DNA of 62,020 nt from Acidobacteriota bacterium. GTDB lineage: Bacteria > Acidobacteriota > Thermoanaerobaculia > Multivoradales > Multivoraceae. The position numbers and the translations under genes are program-made. The DNA is taken from contig QQVD01000014.1 in assembly GCA_003388555.1 (NCBI GenBank), forward strand, positions 1 to 62,020, read 5' to 3'. The notes under the pieces are model-generated. The model saw only the letters and a list, made by a program, of their open reading frames with translations, ran no database searches and was not told the DNA's origin. Each line of letters begins with the position of its first letter. The stretch's first letter is position 1. Positions 8,326 through 15,469 of this stretch are shown one piece after another.

Positions 8326-9642
8326 CTAAGGAGTCGTCGAAGACCACGACGAGGTGTCTCCGGTTTCAAACCCGTCCTCGAAGATGTCGGTCGCCGGGGC
8401 ACGGAAGGCGGCGACGATCGCGGCCGTGTCGTCGCCGGTGCGGGCGTTGTCACGCTGCCCCGCGATCCCGGTCGCCAGCCCGTTGTGCAGGACGTCCGGG
8501 TTCGAGAAGTGCGCCACCCGGTTGCACCCACCCACGCACTGGTTCGAGTACGACATCACGGTGCGGTAGCTGCCGTTGTGGAAGTGGCCGAACGACCAGC
8601 TGAAGGACGCACCAGCAGGCGTGGTCGTGCTGTTCGCCGGATCGTGCTCGTAGCCCATGTTGTGGCCGTGCTCGTGGGCGTAGGTCAGGTTGCCGACGGC
8701 GCAGCTGAGGCCCGAGACCTGGAAGGCGCTGGAGGCGAAGCCCGGACCCGGGTTGCGCATCACGAAGCCGATGCCGCAGCCGCCGGCGCTGACGATCATG
8801 CCCACCATGTCGGCGCCGTACTGGTCGCGCAGAGAGGCCACCGCCGCATTGCTCGCCACGGCCGAGAGGTCGAGGCTCAGCGAGCTGCCCGACTCGTCGA
8901 AGTCGGTCAGCGCGGTGTGTACCAGGGTGAAACGCGCCACCATGTCGCTGTCGATGTGGGCGGTGTTCGCAACGTCGACGGCCGCCTGGGCGGTCGCCTC
9001 CATCGCCGGCACCGTGCCCACCACACCGAGCACCGTCGGGCTGTAGACCGAGAGCAGGTCGATGTTCACGGTGCCACGGCTGCCGCGAGGCGGTGCTGCA
9101 TCCCGGCCGAGGGCGACGCTCTCCGGCTCCGGTCCCGCAGCGTCGGCTGGCGCCAGCGGCTCGACCTCACCCGAGCACTCCGGGAAGCCGTCCGGATCGA
9201 GGCGCAGCAGCACCGTGCCGAGACCGGCGCGCGGACTCAGCTCGTAGAGCCCATGCGGCGATTCGATGCGGCCCACGGCGAAGCCGTTCTTCAGCGTCAG
9301 GGTGACCCGGTGCTCGCTGCCTTCGACGAAGCCGCGCCAGACGAGGTCGCCGGCTCCGCGGCGCTCGGTGTCGGTGCGGGCGATGGTGATGCCCGGCGCC
9401 TGCGGCAGCTCGATCCGCAGCAGCTCCGGCGCGGCGTCGAGGGCTGCGGTGTCGACGTCGACCTGGAAGGCCTGCAGCGCGTAAGGCGCCTCGGTGGCCA
9501 CCGCGGGCGCCCGCCGGGCGTCCAGCAGCAGGCGTGTCTCCTGGGCGCCGGCCGGGCCGGCGGCGATCGCGAGGCAGATGGCGAGGGCGAAGGCGGCGAG
9601 CCGACGCGAGGAGGGCGAGGAGCAGCTGATGGCAGTGTTCAT
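8326..9642 (-). CDS. Secreted metzincin metalloprotease (reprolysin/M12B-like) with C-terminal DGFE tail
   Basis: Zinc-dependent extracellular peptidase, 438 residues. A signal peptide (AAFALAICLAIAAGPAGAQ) is followed by a beta-rich prodomain. The catalytic domain has the metzincin site HEHGHNMGYEH at residues 323-333 (three His ligands, Glu as general base) and a Met-turn VMSY downstream. The last 19 residues are IFEDGFETGDTSSWSSTTP, the tail shared by six secreted proteins in the window. The ATG at 9642 is chosen because it begins the signal peptide and AGGA lies 7 nt upstream; the frame is open back to 10005, across the divergent oxidoreductase start. The 3' flank consists of decayed copies of the tail-coding DNA. 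Substrate unknown. Confidence 0.92.
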   Translation of the reverse strand: MNTAISCSSPSSRRLAAFALAICLAIAAGPAGAQETRLLLDARRAPAVATEAPYALQAFQVDVDTAALDAAPELLRIELPQAPGITIARTDTERRGAGDLVWRGFVEGSEHRVTLTLKNGFAVGRIESPHGLYELSPRAGLGTVLLRLDPDGFPECSGEVEPLAPADAAGPEPESVALGRDAAPPRGSRGTVNIDLLSVYSPTVLGVVGTVPAMEATAQAAVDVANTAHIDSDMVARFTLVHTALTDFDESGSSLSLDLSAVASNAAVASLRDQYGADMVGMIVSAGGCGIGFVMRNPGPGFASSAFQVSGLSCAVGNLTYAHEHGHNMGYEHDPANSTTTPAGASFSWSFGHFHNGSYRTVMSYSNQCVGGCNRVAHFSNPDVLHNGLATGIAGQRDNARTGDDTAAIVAAFRAPATDIFEDGFETGDTSSWSSTTP

Positions 9643-9971
9643 CTCCCGATCCTGCCACGTCGGGCCTTCCGCCGCTCCCGCCCGAGCGCCGCGGTCGCCC
9701 GGTCGCGCCTTCGAGGGGACGCGGGAGGCGGGACGGTCGGTCCGCCGGCCCGCGCCAGCGTCCGCGGCGGCTCCCACGGTGCTCGCGAGCCGCTCGAAGC
9801 TCCCGTCGGCGTCGCAGCTGCGCCTGCGTTCGCGCCGGCTGCGGGTATCCTCGCGCTTCGTGCGCACGCCGTCGCATCCCCCTGAGCCGCAGGGATCCGA
9901 GCTGGCGAGAGCGATCGAGCGGAGCGGCAGTCGAAGAGCCCAGGCACTCGGAATCGAGGAGGTCCCCAGCG
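9643..9971. other. Intergenic region between divergent protease and oxidoreductase genes
   Basis: 329 bases without a convincing gene. It must hold the promoters of both neighbours. A TATCCT hexamer near 9846 could serve as a -10 for the oxidoreductase, but no matching -35 is evident. The open frames crossing it lack coding character. Confidence 0.5.
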
Positions 9972-10940
9972 ATGAAAGCAGTGGTCTGCAACGAGTTCGG
10001 TCCACCGGAGAAGCTCTCGGTGGAGGAGGTGCCGGACCCGGCGCCGGCCGCCGGACAGGTACTGGTCGAGATGCGCGCCGCGGCGATCGTCTTCCCCGAC
10101 ACCCTGGTGATCGAGGACCGCTACCAGTTCAAGGCCAAGCCGCCCTTCGTCGTCGGTGGCGAGGTCGCCGGAGTGGTGCTCGAGGTCGGCGACGGGGTCG
10201 AGGGCTTCGCGGTCGGCGACGAGGTGGTCGGCGGCGGGCAGACCGGAGGCTTCGCCGAGAAGGTCGCGATCCCGGCCGACCAGCTGCGCAAGCTGCCGAT
10301 CCCGGGCGGCTTCGCCGAGTCGACCGGACTCGGCTACGCCTACGGCACCGGTCAGTACGGGCTGAAGCACCGCGGCGACCTGCGGGCCGGCGAGAGCCTG
10401 CTGGTCACAGGCGCCTCGGGCAGCGTCGGCCTGGCCGCCATCGAGCTCGGCAAGCTCCACGGCGCCAGGGTCATCGCCGCGGCCTCCTCGGCCGAGAAGC
10501 TCGCGCTGTGCGAACAGGCCGGAGCCGACGCCCTGATCGACTACTCCCGCGAGGACCTCAAGCAGCGCGCCAAGGAGCTGAGCGACGGCGGCGTCGACGT
10601 GGTCTACGACGCCGTCGGCGGCGAGCGCGCCGAGCAGGCGCTGCGCGCCCTCGCCTGGCGCGGGCGCTTCCTGGTCATCGGCTTCACCGCCGGCATCCCC
10701 AGCATCCCGCTCAACCTGACGCTGCTCAAGGGCTGCGACATCCGTGGCGTCTTCTGGGGCGCCTCGCGCATGCAGGAGCCCGAGATCTTCGCCGCGGTCG
10801 CCCGCGAGATCGACGCCTTCGCCAGCGAGGGGAAGATCAAGCCGCAGGTGACCCGCCGCTACCCGCTCGACGAGGTGCCGCGCGGCCTGCGCGAGATGAT
10901 GGACCGCCAGGTGATCGGCAAGGTGGTGGCGGTACCCTGA
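9972..10940 (+). CDS. NADPH:quinone oxidoreductase-like protein, zinc-free MDR family
   Basis: NAD(P)H-dependent reductase of the medium-chain dehydrogenase/reductase superfamily, quinone oxidoreductase branch, cytoplasmic, 322 residues. The N-terminal GroES-like fold reads MKAVVCNEFGPPEKLSVEEV and FVVGGEVAGVVLEVGDGV. The Rossmann domain carries TGASGSVGLAAIELGKLHGA and VVYDAVGGE. The structural zinc-binding Cys cluster of alcohol dehydrogenases is absent, as expected for this branch. The ATG at 9972 is preceded by GAGGTCCCCAGCG. The gene converges on the aldo/keto reductase with only 11 bp between stops. True substrate (quinone, enone or acyl-CoA derivative) cannot be told. Confidence 0.93.
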   Translation: MKAVVCNEFGPPEKLSVEEVPDPAPAAGQVLVEMRAAAIVFPDTLVIEDRYQFKAKPPFVVGGEVAGVVLEVGDGVEGFAVGDEVVGGGQTGGFAEKVAIPADQLRKLPIPGGFAESTGLGYAYGTGQYGLKHRGDLRAGESLLVTGASGSVGLAAIELGKLHGARVIAAASSAEKLALCEQAGADALIDYSREDLKQRAKELSDGGVDVVYDAVGGERAEQALRALAWRGRFLVIGFTAGIPSIPLNLTLLKGCDIRGVFWGASRMQEPEIFAAVAREIDAFASEGKIKPQVTRRYPLDEVPRGLREMMDRQVIGKVVAVP

Positions 10941-10951
10941 GCCCTGAGCCC

Positions 10952-12013
10952 CTACGAATGCCCCGACGACAGCAGGTTCTCCACCGGCTCGTAGAGCTCC
11001 TCGAGATACGCGACGTCGTCTTCGGACAGCTCGATGCGGGTCGCCGCGATCAGGTCCTCCAGCTGGCTCACCTTGGAGACGCCGACCACTGGTGAGGTGA
11101 CCACCGGCTTGGCGAGCAGCCAGGCGAGGGCGATCTGCGCCGGCGTGCAGCCGTGGCGCCCGGCGACCTCGACCACCCGCTCGGCGATGGCGAAGGTGTT
11201 GCGGCCGCGGTAGAGGCTCTCGGTGCGTTCGCGATCCTGGCCCTGCGAGCGATCGGTGGAGCCGCCGTCGAAGCCGCCACGGTACGAGCCGGTGAGGATG
11301 CCGCGCGCCAGCGGCGACCACGGCATCACCGCGATGCCGGCCTCGGCGCAGTAGGGCAGCATCTCGCGCTCCTCCTCGCGGTAGACCAGGTTGTAGTGGT
11401 TCTGCATCGAGACGAACTCGGTCCAGCCGTTGGCCCGGGCGACGTGCTGCAGCTGGACGAACTGCCACGCGAACATCGACGAGGCCCCGAGGTAGAGCGC
11501 CTTGCCCGCCTTCACCACGTCGTGCAGCGCCCCCATCGTCTCCTCGATTGGCGCCGCCGCCTGCCCCGGGATGGCGTGCGGATGACGGTGGATGATCAGC
11601 TGGTCGACGTAGTCGAGGCCGAGCCGCTGCAGCGAACGGTCGATCCCCTCCAGCACGTGCTTGCGCGACAGCCCGCCCTGGTTGGCGCCGCGCCCCATCG
11701 GCATCGACACCTTGGTGGTGAGCACGTACTCGTCGCGCCCCAGCATCCCGCGCAGGATCTTGCCGACCACCTCCTCCGAGGCGCCGAGCCCATAGATGTC
11801 GGCGCAGTCGAAGGTGAACAGACCGTGCTCGACCGCCTTCTCGAAGATCGGTCGCGCCGCGTCCTCGTCGAGCGTCCAGTCGCCCTGGTGGCCGCGACCG
11901 GGCACGCCGAAGTTCATCGTGCCGAGGGTCAGCCGCGAGACGCGCAGTCCGCAGCGCTCGCCGAGGCGCAGCGAGCGCAGCCTGGAGCCCTTCCGTTCTT
12001 CCGCCGCCAGCAT
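10952..12013 (-). CDS. Aldo/keto reductase
   Basis: NADPH-dependent carbonyl reductase with a TIM-barrel fold, 353 residues. The catalytic tetrad is visible: Asp69 and Tyr74 in FDCADIYG, Lys101 in TTKVSMP, His142 in LIIHRH. The C-terminal cofactor-binding segment reads SPVVGVSKVSQLEDLI. The length and VDQLIIHRHP place it with the YajO/Tas-like or voltage-channel-beta-like AKRs. The start ATG at 12013 lies five bases after the mscL stop codon in the same direction, so the two genes probably form a short operon; an upstream in-frame codon at 12043 lies inside mscL. Physiological substrate unknown. Confidence 0.93.
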   Translation of the reverse strand: MLAAEERKGSRLRSLRLGERCGLRVSRLTLGTMNFGVPGRGHQGDWTLDEDAARPIFEKAVEHGLFTFDCADIYGLGASEEVVGKILRGMLGRDEYVLTTKVSMPMGRGANQGGLSRKHVLEGIDRSLQRLGLDYVDQLIIHRHPHAIPGQAAAPIEETMGALHDVVKAGKALYLGASSMFAWQFVQLQHVARANGWTEFVSMQNHYNLVYREEEREMLPYCAEAGIAVMPWSPLARGILTGSYRGGFDGGSTDRSQGQDRERTESLYRGRNTFAIAERVVEVAGRHGCTPAQIALAWLLAKPVVTSPVVGVSKVSQLEDLIAATRIELSEDDVAYLEELYEPVENLLSSGHS

Positions 12014-12017
12014 CGCC

Positions 12018-12539
12018 TCAGCCCTCCACCGTCGTCGGCCCACCGGTCGCCGCCGCGGTCCTCTCGAAGCCCTCCAGCCGCGAGGTGCACTGCGGGCAGC
12101 GCACGGCGCGGAAGGCGATCTGCTCGCGGCAGTAGGGACACTTCTTGTGCGCCGGCTCCTCCGGCTCGGGCGGGGAGTCGTCGAGGTCGCGGTCCATCGC
12201 CGCGTCCATCCGGTTGACGATGCGCACGACCAGGAACATCACCACGCCGACCAGCAGCAGCGCCAGCACGTTGTTGACGAACACCCCGTAGTTCACCGTC
12301 ACCGCGCCGGCCTCCTGCGCCGCCGCCAGGGTCGCGTAGGGCCCGGACGGCTCGCCGGTGCGCAGCACCCAGAACATGTCCTCGAACTCCACCGAGCCGA
12401 TGAGCAGTCCGACCGGCGGCATGATCAGGTCGCTGACCACCGACTTCGCCACCGTGGTGAACGCCGCGCCGACGGTGAAGCCGATCGCCAGATCGACCAC
12501 GTTGCCGCGCATGACGAACTTCTTGAACTCGTTGAGCAT
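12018..12539 (-). CDS. mscL: Large-conductance mechanosensitive channel MscL with C-terminal zinc-ribbon extension
   Basis: Homopentameric inner-membrane tension-gated pore that releases solutes on hypo-osmotic shock. The MscL signature FKKFVMRGNVVDLAIGFTVG covers the N-terminal helix and TM1; TM2 is NVLALLLVGVVMFLVVRIVN. At 173 residues it is longer than the usual 130-150. The extra C-terminus holds CPYC and CPQC 14 residues apart (first Cys to last pair), a likely cytoplasmic zinc ribbon. MscL proteins with such tails occur in some other phyla, but their role is unclear. The ATG at 12539 follows GAGGGAGGGAG; the open frame back to 12665 lacks coding character. It is probably co-transcribed with the downstream aldo/keto reductase. 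Confidence 0.95.
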   Translation of the reverse strand: MLNEFKKFVMRGNVVDLAIGFTVGAAFTTVAKSVVSDLIMPPVGLLIGSVEFEDMFWVLRTGEPSGPYATLAAAQEAGAVTVNYGVFVNNVLALLLVGVVMFLVVRIVNRMDAAMDRDLDDSPPEPEEPAHKKCPYCREQIAFRAVRCPQCTSRLEGFERTAAATGGPTTVEG

Positions 12540-12663
12540 CGCTCCCTCCCTCGAGACATCCAGAGTCGCTCGGCGGGACCCGCCACCGGGCGGTCGCCGA
12601 GTCTCATCCCCCCGTCGGGCCTGCGCCCGGAGACGCACGGCCGCAGCGGAGAGACCGGAATCC

Positions 12664-12683
12664 AACTGGCCGCTCGGCCAGTT
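12664..12683. promoter_or_regulatory. 20-bp palindrome, probable repressor operator for the flavin monooxygenase
   Basis: AACTGGCCG-CT-CGGCCAGTT, nine-base perfect arms around two bases. The architecture resembles operators of TetR-family regulators. It abuts TAGACT (12683-12688), a TANNNT -10 element reading toward the monooxygenase gene, so a bound repressor would block that promoter. The regulator is not identified; the only TetR gene in the window is 7 kb away. Confidence 0.5.
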
Positions 12684-12838
12684 AGACTGCGCAGCGCGCG
12701 GCGAGCCTAACCCGCCCCGACCCGACCCGCCCGAGGAGAGAGGGGGTCGGCCCCCGGCGCCGCCTCCTCCCAGAGGCCCTGCGTTCCGCGGCGCGAGCTC
12801 GGCCTGCGACGATCTCCCTTCTCTCTCTCCTCCCTCCT

Positions 12839-12870
12839 CCAGACCCCAGACTCCAGACTCCAGACTCCAG
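12839..12870. repeat. Heptanucleotide tandem repeat in the 5' leader of the monooxygenase gene
   Basis: Four units of CCAGACT (the first is CCAGACC) plus a partial fifth, ending 7 bp before the ATG at 12878. The repeat occupies the place where a ribosome binding site should be, and none is otherwise visible. Confidence 0.8.
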
Positions 12871-12877
12871 GACCACG

Positions 12878-14437
12878 ATGACGAGCACCACCGCCACTCC
12901 CGCTCCCGAGCGCTTCGACGTGCTGATCGTCGGCGCCGGCATCTCGGGTCTCGGCGCCGCCCACCACCTGCAGCGCCGCTGCCCCGAGCGCAGCTTCGTG
13001 ATCCTGGAAGGCCGTGAGCGGCTCGGCGGCACCTGGGACCTCTTCCGCTACCCCGGCATCCGCTCGGACAGCGACATGTACACCCTCGGCTACCGCTTCA
13101 AGCCGTGGACCGCGGCGAAGGCGATCGCCGACGGGCCGTCGATCCTCGACTACCTCGACGAGACCGCGCGCGAGAACGACCTCGAGCGGCGCATCCGTTT
13201 CCGGCACCACGTCGAGAGCGCCTCCTGGTCCTCCCGGGACGCGACGTGGACGGTGCACGCCACCCGGACCGACGAGCAGGGCGCCAGTTCTCTGGTGACC
13301 CTGCGCTGCAACTTCCTCTTCCTGTGCAGCGGCTACTACGACTACTCGCAGGGACACGCGCCGCGCTTCACCGGCGAGGACGAGTTCTCGGGCCAGATGG
13401 TGCACCCGCAGTTCTGGCCCGAGGACCTCGACTACACCGGCCAGCGGGTCGTCGTGATCGGCAGCGGCGCCACCGCGGTCACCCTGGTGCCGGCGATGGC
13501 CGAAGATGCCGCGCACGTCACCATGCTGCAGCGCACGCCGACCTACGTCGTCTCGCGACCGGGGGAGGACCGCGTCGCCAACGTGCTGCGTCGTTTCCTG
13601 CCCACCAAGCTCGCCTACGCTCTCAACCGCTGGAAGAACGTGCTGCTCGGCATGTACTTCTACCGTCTCTGCCGCCGCAGGCCGGAGAAGGCGCGCCAGA
13701 TGATCCTCGACGAGGTGCGCAAGGAGCTCGGCGAGGACTTCGACGTCGAGAAGCACTTCCGCCCGCCCTACGACCCGTGGGACCAGCGTATGTGCCTGGT
13801 GCCCGACGGCGATCTCTTCCAGGCGCTGCGCAGCGGCAAGGCTTCGGTGGTGACCGACCGCATCGAGCGCTTCACCGAGAGCGGCATCCGGCTCGAGTCC
13901 GGCGACGAGCTGCCAGCCGACGTCGTCGTCACCGCCACCGGCCTGCGCCTGCAGCTGATGAGCGGCATCGAGCTCAGCGTCGACGGGGAGCCCTGCGACC
14001 TGTCGCAGGCGATGACCTACAAGGGCATGATGTTCAGCGAGCTGCCCAATCTGGCCCTGGTCATGGGCTACACCAACGCCTCCTGGACGCTCAAAGCCGA
14101 CCTGGTGAGCGGCTACGTCTGCCGGCTGCTCAACCACATGCGCCGGCGCGGCTACGACACCTGCCGTCCGCGGCTACGCGAGCAGGGCCTCGAGCAGCGG
14201 CCCTTCCTCGATCTCACCTCGGGCTACGTGACCCGGGCGATGGAGCGCTTCCCGAAGCAGAGCACCAGGAAGCCCTGGCGGCTCTACCAGAACTACCTGC
14301 TCGACTCGCTGGCGCTGCGCTTCGGCCGTCTGCGCGACGGGGTCATGGAGTTCTCGCGCGCCGGCCAGATCGTCGTCCATGAAGCAGCGCCGAGCGACGC
14401 CGCGGGCGAGCGTCCCGAGCTGGCCGAAACCGCCTGA
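12878..14437 (+). CDS. FAD-dependent flavin monooxygenase (Baeyer-Villiger / N-oxide-forming type)
   Basis: NADPH- and FAD-dependent class B monooxygenase, 519 residues. The FAD-binding Rossmann motif is VGAGISGLGAA (about residues 18-28), followed by RLGGTWDLFRYPGIRSDSDM, hallmark of the BVMO-like subgroup. The NADPH-binding motif is VIGSGATAVTLVP (about residue 195). Members oxidise ketones, sulfides or amines; which applies is not readable. The ATG at 12878 is the only reasonable start, since FDVLIVGAG begins at residue 13, but there is no clear ribosome binding site, only a 7-bp tandem repeat. A palindromic operator lies about 195 bp upstream. Confidence 0.93.
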   Translation: MTSTTATPAPERFDVLIVGAGISGLGAAHHLQRRCPERSFVILEGRERLGGTWDLFRYPGIRSDSDMYTLGYRFKPWTAAKAIADGPSILDYLDETARENDLERRIRFRHHVESASWSSRDATWTVHATRTDEQGASSLVTLRCNFLFLCSGYYDYSQGHAPRFTGEDEFSGQMVHPQFWPEDLDYTGQRVVVIGSGATAVTLVPAMAEDAAHVTMLQRTPTYVVSRPGEDRVANVLRRFLPTKLAYALNRWKNVLLGMYFYRLCRRRPEKARQMILDEVRKELGEDFDVEKHFRPPYDPWDQRMCLVPDGDLFQALRSGKASVVTDRIERFTESGIRLESGDELPADVVVTATGLRLQLMSGIELSVDGEPCDLSQAMTYKGMMFSELPNLALVMGYTNASWTLKADLVSGYVCRLLNHMRRRGYDTCRPRLREQGLEQRPFLDLTSGYVTRAMERFPKQSTRKPWRLYQNYLLDSLALRFGRLRDGVMEFSRAGQIVVHEAAPSDAAGERPELAETA

Positions 14438-14494
14438 GGCCGACGTCCCGGAGGGTGCCGGCGGCAGTGCCCGACCTGGCCGGCGATCCGGTGA

Positions 14495-15394
14495 TCACTC
14501 CTCGCCGCGCAGGTGCTCGGCCAGGAAGTCCAGGGTGCGCTGCCAGGCCAGCTTCGCCGCCGCTTCGTCGTAGCGCGGCGTGGTGTCGTTGTGGAAGCCG
14601 TGGTTGGCGCCCTCGTAGAAGTGCGCCACGAAGTCCTTGCCGGCCGCATCCAGGGCCTCGCGGTACTCGGGCCAGCCGGCGTTGACGCGCTCGTCGAGCT
14701 CGCCGAAGTGCAGCAGCAGCGGGGCGCGGATCTCGCCGGCCCGGTCGACCTCGGGCTGACCGCCGTAGAACGGCACCGCCGCGGCGAGGTCCGGGATCCG
14801 CACCGCCATCAGGTTGGCCATCGACCCGCCGAAGCAGAAGCCCATGCAGGCCACCCGGCCGTTGCACCACGCGTGCCCTTGCAGCCAGCGGATCGCCGCC
14901 TCGAAGTCGTTCGCCATCTCGTCCCGGTCGCGCTGACGCTGCAGCGCGCGGCCGTCGTCGTCGTTGCCGGGGTAGCCGCCGAGGGGGAAGAGGGCATCGG
15001 GCGCCAACGCCACGTAGCCGGCGAGAGCGGCGCGCCGCGTGACGTCGGCGATGTGGGGATTGAGACCGCGGTTCTCGTGGATCACCACGACGCCAGGAAG
15101 CGGCCCGGCCGCGGCCCTCGGACGCACCAGGTAGGCGCCCATCGTGCCGGCGCCCTCGGGCGACGGATACTCGACGCGCGTCGCCTCCAGTCGCTCGTCG
15201 TCCTCCTGCACCTGCTGCGCCTCGGCGTAGCGCGGCAGCACCGATTCCATGACCGCCGCCACGGTCAGCCCACCGACCGCGAAACGGGCGGCGCTGCGGG
15301 CGAACTCACGACGTGAGATGAAGCCGTGGGCGTAGCGGTCGTAGAGGTCGAGCAGCTCCTGCGACACGGGCGGGCGCGGCGGTCCTGAGGTCAT
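14495..15394 (-). CDS. Tat-exported dienelactone hydrolase family protein
   Basis: Alpha/beta hydrolase of the DLH family, 299 residues. The triad fits: nucleophile Cys187 in GFCFGG, Asp234 in ELDERVN, His265 in ANHGFHND, with Glu107 in HENRG as in bacterial dienelactone hydrolases. Unlike cytoplasmic DLH it has a twin-arginine signal, SRREFARSAARFAVGGLTVA (Arg28-Arg29), so it is probably folded in the cytoplasm and exported. The ATG at 15394 has GGAG eight bases upstream. The open frame continues far upstream to 16957, but there it is the antisense shadow of the RND exporter. It is divergent from that exporter gene with a 75-bp gap. The natural ester or lactone substrate is unknown. Confidence 0.93.
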   Translation of the reverse strand: MTSGPPRPPVSQELLDLYDRYAHGFISRREFARSAARFAVGGLTVAAVMESVLPRYAEAQQVQEDDERLEATRVEYPSPEGAGTMGAYLVRPRAAAGPLPGVVVIHENRGLNPHIADVTRRAALAGYVALAPDALFPLGGYPGNDDDGRALQRQRDRDEMANDFEAAIRWLQGHAWCNGRVACMGFCFGGSMANLMAVRIPDLAAAVPFYGGQPEVDRAGEIRAPLLLHFGELDERVNAGWPEYREALDAAGKDFVAHFYEGANHGFHNDTTPRYDEAAAKLAWQRTLDFLAEHLRGEE

Positions 15395-15457
15395 CGGCGT
15401 GCTCCTCGACTCGGGCTGTGCAGGCTGGAGACGCAGCCAGTGTAACCGGCGCAGCGA

Positions 15458-15463
15458 TAGTGT
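15458..15463 (+). promoter_or_regulatory. Candidate leaderless promoter -10 of the MMPL-type exporter
   Basis: TAGTGT lies six bases before the ATG at 15470, with no Shine-Dalgarno sequence between. A start point seven bases after the hexamer would fall at the initiation codon. Confidence 0.4.
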
Positions 15464-15469
15464 CGGGCA

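Larger units (their letters stand above)
12540..12877. other. Divergent promoter region between mscL and the flavin monooxygenase
   Basis: 338 bases with no gene. It contains a 20-bp perfect palindrome, a -10-like hexamer next to it, and a 7-bp tandem repeat immediately before the monooxygenase start, each listed separately. Confidence 0.6.
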
